The position numbers and the translations under genes are program-made. A stretch of 14,725 bases of DNA, from the NCBI GenBank assembly GCA_002423545.1, contig DIWP01000010.1, positions 1 to 14,725 on the forward strand. The letters are read 5' to 3'. Positions 6,208-13,836 of this stretch are shown here, in pieces (position 1 is the stretch's first letter; every line of letters starts with the position of its first letter). The notes beneath the pieces were generated by a model. It was not told the DNA's origin, searched no databases, and saw nothing but the letters and a program-made list of their open reading frames with translations. This stretch comes from Thermoleophilia bacterium UBA6103. Lineage in GTDB: Bacteria > Actinomycetota > Thermoleophilia > UBA2241.

Positions 6208-7685
6208 TACCGTCCCGGCGTCATACCCCGAGCGATGACCGGCACCGTGACGAAGTCCTGGGCCGGCGCCTCGAGGAGCTCGACGATCCACAGCACGGTC
6301 CCGGCTACTGGGCCGCGCTCGGCCGGCGCCTGGAGGCCGCGCGCGCCGCGGAGGCGAGCGCCGAGACGCCGGAGCACGTCTCCGCGTCCCGGAAGACGCT
6401 GCGGCTCGACCGCCGGCGCGCCTGGCGTCTGGTCGCGGCGGGCGCGGCCATGGCCGCGGCGGTGGCCGTCGTCGCGCTGTTCGGGCTGCCGGGAGTCGTC
6501 GAGAAGACGGGCCCGCCGGCCGTGGAAGCCGAGCCGGTGGTCGCCAGAGCCCTGCGTGCTCTGGCCTCCACAAGGACGCTGACGGCCGACTACGTGAGTC
6601 GCGAGTTCGACCGCACCGGCAGCACGGCCGTCTCGGTGGAGCGCTTCCACATCGTGATGCGCGCCGACGGCAGCAGCCGCGCCACGACGATCCTGCCGCC
6701 GGACAACGGCGACGCCGGCGAGACGGCCTACCACTTCATCGACACGGCCTATGACGCCGGCACCGGCATCCATCGCATCTACCAGGAGACCCGTTCGTCG
6801 GAGGCGGGAGGCCAGTCGGGCATGGCGGTCTCCTCGGCCTCCAAGACCGTCGGCTGCGCCATCGGCGAGCCCGACCGCGAACAGGGCACCACGCTCAAGT
6901 TCGCCGCCTTCGCGGCGGCGTTACGGACGGCGCGGGACGGCCGGGCGCGGGCGCAGACCTTCGAGGGCCGCCCGGCCTGGATCGTGTCCTGCCGTCTCAC
7001 GGCGACTTCCGCCTCCCCCCTGGCGAGTGACACGCAGCCGGCGCCACCCTACGACCGCCTGTCCGTGACCATCGACAAGGCGACCGGCATGCCGGTGCGG
7101 GTGCGCCTGTGGAGCGACGACATCCTGCGTGTCGAGAGACGGCTCGAGAACGTCGTCGTCAACGGGGCTTTGCCGGCGCATGCCTTCAGCTTCTCTCCTC
7201 CTCTCGGCGTGTCGTTCGACCGCCGCGACGACGGCTTCCGCCTGACGACGCTCGACAAGCTGCGGGCGCGATCCGGCGGGGCGCTCCTCCCGGGAGCGCT
7301 CCCCGCCGGGTACCGGCTCGCCGTGGCGGCGACCGCCGCACGCTCGCCGTCGCTGGACCGCCGCCTGCAGGGCTCCTCGATCACAGCGCTGCGGTACGCG
7401 CGCGGCTTCGACGCGCTGACCATCACCACGAGAGACGTGCGCGGCCTGCGGCGCCCTCCGGAGCTGGACCCGTTCCTCTACGAGTGGGTCGGCGCCCCCA
7501 GCCGGCCGGACGAGGTCCTCCTCACCTCGGGGGCGTTCGCGGGAGCCACCGCCCGGGTGCTGGTCGCCCCGCTCACCGTCCCCCACCTCTGGGTGACCAG
7601 GGACGGCACGCTGCTCACGGTCGGCGGCGCCGCCGGCGTCAACGAACTGGTCGCCATCGCCGAGTCGATGGAGGTGGAGCGGTGA
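6204..7685 (+). CDS. membrane-anchored MucB/RseB-LolA-like protein, probable anti-sigma factor
   Basis: This 493-residue protein has a hydrophilic N-terminal region of about 70 residues (HGPGYWAALGRRLEAA), one transmembrane helix at about 74-97, and a large extracytoplasmic part. The outer part resembles the MucB/RseB and LolA (lipoprotein-sorting) fold near 105-345: repeated beta-rich stretches such as AQTFEGRPAWIVSC and YDRLSVTIDKATGMPVRVRLW. A second, smaller domain follows at about 350-490. The ATGA overlap with the sigma gene and the cytoplasmic-TM-sensor layout argue for an anti-sigma factor that reads an envelope signal. No zinc-type HxxxCxxC anti-sigma motif is present, so the sigma-binding mode is not the ZAS type. 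The exact sensor ligand is unknown. Confidence 0.75.
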   Translation: MIPSRRHTPSDDRHRDEVLGRRLEELDDPQHGPGYWAALGRRLEAARAAEASAETPEHVSASRKTLRLDRRRAWRLVAAGAAMAAAVAVVALFGLPGVVEKTGPPAVEAEPVVARALRALASTRTLTADYVSREFDRTGSTAVSVERFHIVMRADGSSRATTILPPDNGDAGETAYHFIDTAYDAGTGIHRIYQETRSSEAGGQSGMAVSSASKTVGCAIGEPDREQGTTLKFAAFAAALRTARDGRARAQTFEGRPAWIVSCRLTATSASPLASDTQPAPPYDRLSVTIDKATGMPVRVRLWSDDILRVERRLENVVVNGALPAHAFSFSPPLGVSFDRRDDGFRLTTLDKLRARSGGALLPGALPAGYRLAVAATAARSPSLDRRLQGSSITALRYARGFDALTITTRDVRGLRRPPELDPFLYEWVGAPSRPDEVLLTSGAFAGATARVLVAPLTVPHLWVTRDGTLLTVGGAAGVNELVAIAESMEVER

Positions 7686-7708
7686 CGACCGGAAGCGACT
7701 GAGCGACA

Positions 7709-7740
7709 CGGCCGTCCGAAGAAGACGGCCGATCGGACGG
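7709..7740 (+). promoter_or_regulatory. mutually exclusive hairpins between anti-sigma and lipoprotein genes
   Basis: CGGCCGTC at 7709-7716 pairs perfectly with GACGGCCG at 7724-7731 (loop of 7). The overlapping CCGTCCGA at 7712-7719 pairs perfectly with TCGGACGG at 7733-7740 (loop of 13). The two 8-bp stems cannot form together. No T-run follows, so this could be a weak terminator, an mRNA processing site or a switch upstream of the lipoprotein genes. Confidence 0.5.
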
Positions 7741-7781
7741 TCTATCAGAGTGTCCATCCACGACCTCGGGAGGGGGCGGCC

Positions 7782-8789
7782 ATGTCGACCGGGAGCAGAC
7801 CCGGCTCAGGGCGGAGCGTCGTCAGGATGCTTGCGCGAGGGGTGTGGTTGTTCCTGACATGCGCGCTGGTCGCCCTGCCGGCCGGCTGCGGCGGCGGCGA
7901 GGTCCACGATGCCGGCACGACGCCCTCCGCAAGCTCTCCGCCCGCCACACCCGGCGCACAGGCCATCGCGTCGCCGTGGCAGCGCGGAACCGCCGACGCG
8001 GCCCAGACGGCGGAGGTAGCCGAGCTGTACGCGGTGGCGATGCACGATGAGAACGTGCAGGACGTCGTCCCGTACGCCGCCCAGGCCACGCTGGACAACT
8101 GGGTGACCGGGACGCACGTCTCCGGCGTCGACATGATCAGAGCGACGTGGGTCGACTGGGAGTCCGGGGTCGACTGGTCGTTACCGCCCTTCTACGTGGC
8201 CGCCGAGGATGAAGAGGGCAGGAGCGGCGCCGCCGTACTGGAGACGGTGGCCGTCGATCACCGGCGCAGTCCGGAGGTCCAGGTCCCCTGTCTGGTCCTG
8301 CTCGCCGTCAGCGACGGCAGAGTGATCCACGAGGAGACCTTCGCCGACCCGCACCTGGACGTGGCACGCACCGCCGGTCCCACGCCGTGTCCCGAGCCGG
8401 AGGCACGGGGATCGGACTCCGCGGCCTGGTCGGGGAAGGTCGCCGGCTGGCTGGCGACCGCGGAGGAGAAAGGCGACTGGGCGACGCTGAGGACGCTCTA
8501 CTCGGCAGACGTCGTCTTCCTCGACACCTCTCGGAAGGAACCCCTCCGCGGCATCACGGCGACCGTCGACTGGCACCGGGCGGCGGGATTCGGCAGCTCG
8601 GTGCAGCTGGACGCCGAGGCGCCCCTGAGCGGTGAGGGCTGGGCCCTGCTGCGGTGGACGGCGAGGGCTGCCGACAGCGAGGGCGACCGTATCTCCGTCC
8701 CCGGCGTCACCATGCTGGAGATCCGCGACGGCAGGATCGCCCGGGAGACCATCTACTACGACTCGAGCATCGTTCCGCTGAGCCGGTGA
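7782..8789 (+). CDS. secreted lipoprotein with two NTF2/SnoaL-like domains
   Basis: This 335-residue protein has a lipoprotein-type signal: basic N-terminus, hydrophobic stretch at about 21-33, and ALPAGC with Cys36 as the lipidation site. The Pro at -3 is unusual, so the lipobox is imperfect. After a Ser/Pro-rich linker come two related alpha+beta domains at about 65-190 and 215-330. The second ends with VTMLEIRDGRIARETIYYDSS, a typical closing strand of SnoaL-like polyketide-cyclase/nuclear-transport-factor-2 folds. A good GGGAGG site precedes the ATG at 7782. The next gene is a paralogue 53 nt downstream, and the two probably share a transcript. No catalytic residues can be assigned; such secreted domains may bind small hydrophobic ligands. 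A link to the upstream sigma/anti-sigma pair is inferred from position only. Confidence 0.75.
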   Translation: MSTGSRPGSGRSVVRMLARGVWLFLTCALVALPAGCGGGEVHDAGTTPSASSPPATPGAQAIASPWQRGTADAAQTAEVAELYAVAMHDENVQDVVPYAAQATLDNWVTGTHVSGVDMIRATWVDWESGVDWSLPPFYVAAEDEEGRSGAAVLETVAVDHRRSPEVQVPCLVLLAVSDGRVIHEETFADPHLDVARTAGPTPCPEPEARGSDSAAWSGKVAGWLATAEEKGDWATLRTLYSADVVFLDTSRKEPLRGITATVDWHRAAGFGSSVQLDAEAPLSGEGWALLRWTARAADSEGDRISVPGVTMLEIRDGRIARETIYYDSSIVPLSR

Positions 8790-8842
8790 ACCGGCCTCGA
8801 TGGCGAGCGACCGCACCGGCCCGCCTCGACAAGGGAGGGGTC

Positions 8843-9802
8843 ATGAAACGTTCGACTCACAGATCCGGAGTAGGCAGGCGGACGCGCCGCGGCGCACTGT
8901 GTGCGTGCCTGGGTGTGGCGTTGCTGTGCGCGGCGTTGCTGTCCACGTGGCTGGTCGCCTGCGGCGGCGAGGTAGACGAGAGCGCGACGTCTCCGACGGC
9001 GCTCACACCGTCGCCTACAGAGGTCGCCACCGTGGCGGCGCCGGTAGCGCTCGATGCGACCGCCACGGTCGACGTCACGCGCGAGGCCGCCGAAGGGGTC
9101 ATGGATTCCTACGCGAGCGGCGGCGCAGACACGGCCGTGCCGTGGTACGCGGACGACGCCGTGATCACCGACCACAGCAACGACGAGGTCTACGACAAGG
9201 CGACGTGGACGGCGTTCATGACGCAGACGTACCAGGGCATGGAGACGGGACTCGTGGCCACGTACGCGGGGGAAGGCTGGGCCACCGGAGAGGGGTGCAA
9301 CGAGATCCCGGAAGCCGTGGTGCCGCACGTCTCCGTCTTCCAGGTAGAAGATGGCCAGGTGATCGCGCAGGATCTCTACTACTCGGGAGTCGCGAGCGAG
9401 GGCACCGCGCCCATGACGCTCGCCGAGCCGCCCACCGCGGCCGACACGGCGACCGCCTGCGCTGAGGTCACTCGCGCCTATGCGACCGCCCTCGGGACCG
9501 CAGCGATGGACGCAGCGGCCGAGCTCTACAGCGACGACGTGTCGTTCCTCGAAACGACCAGCGACACCGCGCTCAGTGGCCCCGCGGCGGTCGGGATGTA
9601 CTACGAGGGCCTGTTCGCGCGCTCGGATTCGTTCGGCTTCTCCGACCTGCGCTACTTCGCGGGAGAGGGTTTCGGCGCCGTGCTCTGGCAGGCGGGGACC
9701 GGGGCGGCTCCGGGAGCGGGGGTCACCGTGCTCGAGATCCGCGACGGGAAGATCGCCCGCGAGACGCTCTACTGCGCAAGCGGCGTCCTTCCGGCGGACT
9801 GA
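8843..9802 (+). CDS. secreted lipoprotein with two NTF2/SnoaL-like domains, paralogue of the preceding gene
   Basis: This 319-residue protein has a clear lipoprotein signal (RRTRRG, hydrophobic 18-37, lipobox LVAC with Cys40). A low-complexity linker follows, then two SnoaL-like domains at about 70-190 and 210-315. The second ends with VTVLEIRDGKIARETLYCAS, almost the same closing motif as in the preceding protein. AAGGGAGGGG directly precedes the ATG at 8843 and fixes the start; a longer frame to 8654 overlaps the previous gene and lacks the signal peptide at its start. It is the last gene of the + strand run and converges on a - strand operon, with 25 nt between the stops. The pair looks like an old tandem duplication that has diverged strongly outside the fold core. 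Confidence 0.78.
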   Translation: MKRSTHRSGVGRRTRRGALCACLGVALLCAALLSTWLVACGGEVDESATSPTALTPSPTEVATVAAPVALDATATVDVTREAAEGVMDSYASGGADTAVPWYADDAVITDHSNDEVYDKATWTAFMTQTYQGMETGLVATYAGEGWATGEGCNEIPEAVVPHVSVFQVEDGQVIAQDLYYSGVASEGTAPMTLAEPPTAADTATACAEVTRAYATALGTAAMDAAAELYSDDVSFLETTSDTALSGPAAVGMYYEGLFARSDSFGFSDLRYFAGEGFGAVLWQAGTGAAPGAGVTVLEIRDGKIARETLYCASGVLPAD

Positions 9803-9827
9803 CAGCGGACCGACGGCGGCAGGCCGT

Positions 9828-10514
9828 TCAGGGCTCGACGATGCGTGTCCCGCAACGGGGACAGAACACCATGTCTCCGCCCATGGGGGACCCACAGGCC
9901 GCACAGGCGGATCGCGCCGACTGCCTCGGAACGTCCGTCGACGCCCCGCGGCTGGACGTCGACGAGCCGGGGGGTGGCGCGGCGCTCGCGCCGCCCTCAC
10001 CCGGCCCGGTCGCGGCGACAGACACACTCTCTGCCGCCACGTGACTCCGGAGGCGTTCCAGCAGATGGTAGCGCCGCAGCAGCAGCGTCGTGTTGGCGGC
10101 CAGCGTCAAGCCGGTGGAGAAGTACACGGTCGCCACTCCCCAGGCAGCCGTACCGGGACCCGCCGTCACGGCCAGCAGTTGCGTGAACGCCAACGTGCCG
10201 CCCCACACGGCGACGTACCACAGGGAACGCCGGAGCAGCACCCGATCGCCGGCAAGTTCCATGCGGGTCGCCCAGCTCGACCAGACGCCAAGACCCAGAC
10301 CGAGGAAGAAGAGCGGCCACGAGAGGGCTCCGTGTGGGGCCATGCGAAGCACGGCCACGTAGACGATGAGGACGAGCACCCCGGCGGCCATCGATGCGAT
10401 CAGCGACACCGGCCGCAGCGGACCCGCCCGGCGCAGGCTGCGGAGCATGAACCAGGTGCTCACGGCGATCAGAGGGATGGACAGGTAGCCGATGACGATC
10501 GAGAGGACGCTCAT
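9828..10514 (-). CDS. five-TM membrane protein with C-terminal zinc ribbon
   Basis: This 228-residue protein has hydrophobic segments at about 2-23, 35-57, 66-84, 97-117 and 124-147. A basic stretch, a Ser/Pro/Gly-rich linker and a zinc ribbon with C204, C207, C218 and C221 (CAACG...CPRCG) follow. A zinc ribbon implies a cytoplasmic C-terminus, so five helices would put the N-terminus outside. The longer frame to 10910 is rejected because its first 132 residues are a shadow of the next gene; the real ATG at 10514 overlaps that gene's stop as ATGA. It is the last gene of a three-gene operon, and its zinc ribbon resembles that of the middle protein. The family of the membrane part is not recognised with confidence; a loose CcdC/DUF1453-like look was noted but not relied on. 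Confidence 0.8.
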   Translation of the reverse strand: MSVLSIVIGYLSIPLIAVSTWFMLRSLRRAGPLRPVSLIASMAAGVLVLIVYVAVLRMAPHGALSWPLFFLGLGLGVWSSWATRMELAGDRVLLRRSLWYVAVWGGTLAFTQLLAVTAGPGTAAWGVATVYFSTGLTLAANTTLLLRRYHLLERLRSHVAAESVSVAATGPGEGGASAAPPPGSSTSSRGASTDVPRQSARSACAACGSPMGGDMVFCPRCGTRIVEP

Positions 10515-11080
10515 CTGGACGTGCTCCCGTGCAGAGGTGCGCCACAGCCTGCGCAGTAGCGCGCGCCGTCCATGGTCGGCGCGCCGCAGCGGACGCAGAA
10601 GCGAGCCGCGGGAGGCTCCACGTCGCGCGCGACCTCCACAGCCGGGCGCCACCGGACGTCGGTCGTCCGCCACACCAACGCGTCGGGGCCGATGTCGCCG
10701 CTCCCCAGCACCCCGCGAGCCTCCAGCGACGGCAGTGGACCGATGATGGTGAGGCCCCGTCGCATCACCCACCACTCCTCGATGACGGTCGCCTGGGATG
10801 ACCCTGACGGCAGCCGCCTGGCCCCGAGCAGGCCCCCCAGCGGCAGCAGCACCGCCTCGCCGGGGCCCACGCCGCTGTCGTCCCACCAGCGGTCGGCGCC
10901 GTTGAGCCACAGCCAGCGGCGCAGGAGCGGGTCGAGCCGCACACGATGCCCCTCCAGTTCGGTCTCCCAGCTCTCATGCTCCCCGAACGCCTCGCCGACG
11001 GTCGCCTCGCCGCCGCGGAAAGCCTGCCAGCCACGCTCCAGCCGCGCCTCGATCTCAACCTGACTGCGCACGCTCGTCAT
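10511..11080 (-). CDS. GYF_2-like domain protein with C-terminal zinc ribbon
   Basis: This 189-residue soluble protein starts at the ATG at 11080, which overlaps the stop of the upstream gene as ATGA. The first 90 residues are rich in Trp, Arg and acidic residues and are not recognised. Residues about 103-148 match the GYF_2 pattern (WWV...IGPLPSLEARGVLGSGDIGPDALVWR...WRPA), a fold associated with binding proline-rich peptides. A zinc ribbon with C162, C165, C176 and C179 ends the protein. The upstream gene product carries a long Pro-rich repeat region, so a GYF-to-proline interaction within this operon is an attractive inference. An earlier in-frame start at 11125 exists but would overlap the upstream gene by 49 nt. 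No enzyme motif is visible. Confidence 0.75.
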   Translation of the reverse strand: MTSVRSQVEIEARLERGWQAFRGGEATVGEAFGEHESWETELEGHRVRLDPLLRRWLWLNGADRWWDDSGVGPGEAVLLPLGGLLGARRLPSGSSQATVIEEWWVMRRGLTIIGPLPSLEARGVLGSGDIGPDALVWRTTDVRWRPAVEVARDVEPPAARFCVRCGAPTMDGARYCAGCGAPLHGSTSR

Positions 11081-12774
11081 TCCACGTTCTCCGACCACGG
11101 ATCGCAGTACTCGGAGCCGAACCACTTCTTCCAGTGCCGCTCGGCGTCGGACCAGTCGACCACCGCGTTCTTCTGATCGCCGCGGGTGTAGGCCCAGAAA
11201 TCGACCGCCTTCTGCTTACCGTCCGGCGTGGTGACGCGGAAGAGGACGTGGTTCTCGTCGTTGAAGCTGTCGAACCAGTCACCCCAGGAGCTGTCGGCGG
11301 CGCGCGTGGAAGCCTCCTCGAAGTAGACCCGTTCCAGCTTCGCGTCCTTGCCGTACACCTGCTCCACCAGTGCCTTGACATCCTTCTGCGAGGCGTCGCA
11401 GAAGCCCTCGCAGGTGAGACCTCGTTCGGCGGTGCCCTCGGTGACACCGGCCCACCGCAGACCATCGCGCACGTTGCCGTAGGTGGCATCCTTGAGGATG
11501 CCGCCCAGCTTGAAGATCCCGTCGCCGACCAGCGTCGGGTCGCCCATCAGGCGGTTGCGCACGTAATGGCTCTGATCGAGCCGGCTCGCCAGCTCGTCGA
11601 TCCCCTTCTGGAAGTCGGCGTCCGACGCCGGCTCCGGCGGCTGCTGCGCGGCGCCCTCCTCCGACGATGGCGGCTCCGGCGGCTGCTGCGCGGCGCCCTC
11701 TTCCGACGATGGCGGCTGCGGCGGCTGTGTCGTGCCATCCTCCGACGCCGGCGGCTCCGGCGGCTGCCGCGCTGCGTCCTGTGGCGCCGGCTCGGGAGGC
11801 GGCTCGGCGTCGGCGGACGGCGTCTCAGACGATGGTCCGACATCGCCGGTCTCGGGTGTCGATCCGGGACCGTCCTGCGGCGGCGCGGCGGCATCGGCGA
11901 CGGGTGCATCTCCAGCGGCCGGACCGGCGTCGGCTGCGTCGGTGCCCAGGGCGGTGTCGGCCGGGGCGTCGGTGCCCGGCATGCCCTGCAGCACCACACC
12001 AGACGCGGTGGCCGCGGCACCGCCACCCGCCCCGGCGGCGGTGCCGCCGAGGACGCCGGCGACCGTGTCGAGCAGCGTCGGCCCCAGGCTCACCAGAAGC
12101 CCGGTCACGGCCACCAGTCCGGCCGCCAGCAGACCGCCGGCGGCCGCCCGGCCGGCGAAGCCGGAGCTTCCCACAAGCTCCTCGGCGACGTGATTGCCCT
12201 CGACCGGGGTGCCGTCCGTCTGATGCCAGACGGCCGCCTGCCCGTCGGCGTCGAACGCTTCCTCGTCGTTGATGGCCTGCAGCGTGTCGAGCAGCGCACC
12301 ACCGGCCACGCCATCGGCCGTGAAGGTGTCGCCGGATCCGGGCGCGCCGTCGTCGTGCTCGCCGCAGAAGCCCTTGATGACCTGCGAGCTCTCGCCCGGC
12401 GGCACGCTCAGCCGCTCGCCGCCGGCCGCGTACATGGTCTGCACCGCTGCATCGTCCGGGACCAGTCGCAATCCGACCGGCACCTCGACGACGAACGAGC
12501 CCGAGGTGGCGTTCTCGAAGAAGACCCGCAGCGCATCGCCGTAGTAGCCCTGGCCCGACCCGGTGACACCGGCGGCCAGCCCGGACACGTCGCCGTCCAT
12601 GACGGCGGGCAGCGACACCATCCGGTCGTCGGCGAGCGCTGCCGGCGCGAGACAGAAGAAGGCCACGGACACAACCGCGAGCGACCAGGCGACCACGACG
12701 GCCGCCGCGCGAAGTCCGCGCCATATGACACTTCTACCCGGACTACGCCTCACGTCCGCCGCGCCACCCTCCAC
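11077..12774 (-). CDS. receptor-like protein: signal peptide, outer domain, TM, Pro-rich repeats, possible Cys-His-Asp domain
   Basis: This 565-residue protein, counted from the GTG at 12774, has a signal peptide at about 20-48 (cut after ALA). An outer domain spans 50-200 (VPVGLRLVPDD, IKGFCGEHDD, AVWHQTDG). A hydrophobic Gly/Ala-rich stretch at about 206-232 is the likely membrane helix. An acidic, Ala/Pro-rich linker leads to Pro-rich repeats (337-380) and a C-terminal domain (387-565). In that domain C455 (LTCEGFCDASQKDV) at a helix start, H509 (ENHVLFRV) on a strand and D525 (AVDFW) on the next strand fall in the order of a papain-like triad. That is an inference, and no family was recognised. 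A second GTG at 12753 is also possible as the start. It is first in an operon with GYF_2/zinc-ribbon and membrane/zinc-ribbon proteins. If 206-232 is the only TM, the C-terminal domain is cytoplasmic. Confidence 0.75.
   Translation of the reverse strand: MEGGAADVRRSPGRSVIWRGLRAAAVVVAWSLAVVSVAFFCLAPAALADDRMVSLPAVMDGDVSGLAAGVTGSGQGYYGDALRVFFENATSGSFVVEVPVGLRLVPDDAAVQTMYAAGGERLSVPPGESSQVIKGFCGEHDDGAPGSGDTFTADGVAGGALLDTLQAINDEEAFDADGQAAVWHQTDGTPVEGNHVAEELVGSSGFAGRAAAGGLLAAGLVAVTGLLVSLGPTLLDTVAGVLGGTAAGAGGGAAATASGVVLQGMPGTDAPADTALGTDAADAGPAAGDAPVADAAAPPQDGPGSTPETGDVGPSSETPSADAEPPPEPAPQDAARQPPEPPASEDGTTQPPQPPSSEEGAAQQPPEPPSSEEGAAQQPPEPASDADFQKGIDELASRLDQSHYVRNRLMGDPTLVGDGIFKLGGILKDATYGNVRDGLRWAGVTEGTAERGLTCEGFCDASQKDVKALVEQVYGKDAKLERVYFEEASTRAADSSWGDWFDSFNDENHVLFRVTTPDGKQKAVDFWAYTRGDQKNAVVDWSDAERHWKKWFGSEYCDPWSENVE
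11644..11727 (-). repeat. 42-bp tandem coding repeat (Pro-rich 14-residue unit)
   Basis: Two adjacent 42-bp units (11686-11727 and 11644-11685) are identical at 40 of 42 positions. They encode QPPQPPSSEEGAAQ and QPPEPPSSEEGAAQ. Diverged part-copies lie on both sides (QPPEPPASEDGTT and QPPEPASDAD). The period keeps the reading frame, so copy number can change without breaking the gene. Confidence 0.9.
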
Positions 12775-12810
12775 GGTCCCCGAACCCCCGCCCTGTCTGC
12801 GGCCGCGGCT

Positions 12811-12838
12811 ATCCTACACGGCCGTGCAAGGTCGGCAC
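12811..12838 (-). promoter_or_regulatory. possible promoter of the three-gene - strand operon
   Basis: On the - strand TAGGAT (12816-12811) lies 16 nt after GTGCCG (12838-12833). The -10 is good and the -35 poor (3 of 6). A start of transcription near 12804 would leave a leader of about 30 nt. Confidence 0.3.
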
Positions 12839-12853
12839 GGTCGGCGCCGACCG
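12838..12853. promoter_or_regulatory. 16-bp perfect palindrome between DUF72 gene and - strand operon
   Basis: CGGTCGGCGCCGACCG reads the same on both strands. It lies 11 nt past the DUF72 stop and abuts the proposed -35 of the next operon. It could be an operator or, as an RNA, a 6-bp stem with a GCGC loop; no T-run follows on the - strand. Confidence 0.5.
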
Positions 12854-12864
12854 GCGAGATGCCA

Positions 12865-13593
12865 TCACAGGACGCCGGACAGTCGTTCGGCGTGCAGCGC
12901 CCCACGCGGGTCGTCCTCGTGCTTGAGCATGATGAACGCGTCACGCCCGGCGGCCAGATGAAGCCGCGCCTTCTCCGCCCAGTGCAGGATGTCGACGTCG
13001 GAGTAGTCGGCACGGCGAAGACGGTAGTAGACGAAGTCGGCGGTCACTTCGTCGGGCACGGCCAGCGTCTCCGAATCGGTGATGCAGAGAGCCGCCCCGT
13101 GTTCGCGCAGCAATCCGAAGACATCATCGTGAAACCATGACACGTCGCGGAGCTCGAAGACCCAGCGCCCGGCGCGGCTGTCGGGCCGGGTCGATCCGTA
13201 GACAAGGTCCAGGAACTCGGCCAGCCGACCGGTGTCACGCTTGAACGTCGGAGGAAGTTGGAACAGCACCGGGCCCAGCCTGCCGGCCGCGCGCAGGGGC
13301 TCGAGAGCTGCAAGGAACGTGGCCGTGAAGCCCTCCACATCCCTGAGGCGCTGGAAGTGCGTGATGCGCCGGTGTGCCTTGACTGCAAAGAGGAAGCCGG
13401 CCGGCGTCGCCCGCACCCACTTCTCGAGGGTCGTCGACGACGGCAGGCGACGGAAGGTGTAGTTGATCTCGACGGTCGTGAGGCGGCCGGCGTAGTACTC
13501 GAGGAACCGGCTCTGCGGCAGCCCCTCGGGATAGAAGCCCGGCTTCCAGGAGGGATACGCGAACCCCGAAGTGCCTGAGTACAGCGTCGCCAT
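12865..13593 (-). CDS. DUF72 (YecE-like) family protein
   Basis: This 242-residue protein has the hallmark DUF72 motifs: GTSGFAYPSWKPGFYP (7-22), VEINYTFRRLP (41-51), FLFAVKAHRRITH (67-79), VLFQLPPTF and WVFELRDVSW. It folds as a TIM barrel in known relatives; the reaction is not established. The length is normal. The ATG at 13593 starts the conserved core; an in-frame start at 13626 adds 11 unconserved residues. No ribosome site precedes 13593, but CATACT ends 6 nt upstream, so a leaderless transcript is possible. It is transcribed in the same direction as the operon to its left but separated from it by 90 nt with a palindrome, so it is probably an independent gene. Confidence 0.92.
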   Translation of the reverse strand: MATLYSGTSGFAYPSWKPGFYPEGLPQSRFLEYYAGRLTTVEINYTFRRLPSSTTLEKWVRATPAGFLFAVKAHRRITHFQRLRDVEGFTATFLAALEPLRAAGRLGPVLFQLPPTFKRDTGRLAEFLDLVYGSTRPDSRAGRWVFELRDVSWFHDDVFGLLREHGAALCITDSETLAVPDEVTADFVYYRLRRADYSDVDILHWAEKARLHLAAGRDAFIMLKHEDDPRGALHAERLSGVL

Positions 13594-13736
13594 GGCACGA
13601 GTATGGCCGTTCCGGGCCAAAGTCACGCCGCATGTTCATGATCCGCGGAGTCGCCACTCGGGAGCCCTGCGGGTCCATCGCGGCGAGGCTTACCGGGATC
13701 CGCGCGGCGCGCGTGGGGTCATCGTGCCGTGGCTGC

Positions 13737-13777
13737 GGGATGTGTGTACACGTCCCCGGTAGCCGGGTGTACACGAT
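13737..13777 (+). repeat. 41-bp dispersed element, copy 2, with two GTGTACAC boxes
   Basis: This is the partner of the element at 5317-5357 (35 of 41 identical, no gaps). Here both boxes are the perfect palindrome GTGTACAC, with starts 23 bp apart, flanking CCCGG-TAG-CCGGG. The arms can also fold into one long hairpin (GTGTACA with TGTACAC, 4-nt bulge). It lies about 145 bp upstream of the DUF72 gene. Confidence 0.8.
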
Positions 13778-13836
13778 TCCCAGAGCCGCGATCACATGGT
13801 CCTGCTCCGGGCTCACGGACGGGCGCGCACGAAGAA

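Noticed and set aside
8756..10027. 423-residue open frame on the - strand
   Set aside because: It is antisense to the second lipoprotein gene, Arg/Gly/His/Pro rich and without motifs, whereas the + strand frame has a signal peptide, lipobox and ribosome site.
10515..10910. N-terminal extension of the five-TM protein up to 10910
   Set aside because: These 132 residues are Arg/Gly-rich and are a shadow of the GYF_2/zinc-ribbon gene; the ATG at 10514 overlaps that gene's stop and begins the first hydrophobic helix.
11134..13140. 668-residue open frame on the + strand
   Set aside because: It lies wholly antisense to the receptor-like gene and part of the DUF72 gene, is rich in Arg/Gly/His low-complexity sequence and shows no domain. 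It is a typical GC-rich shadow frame.
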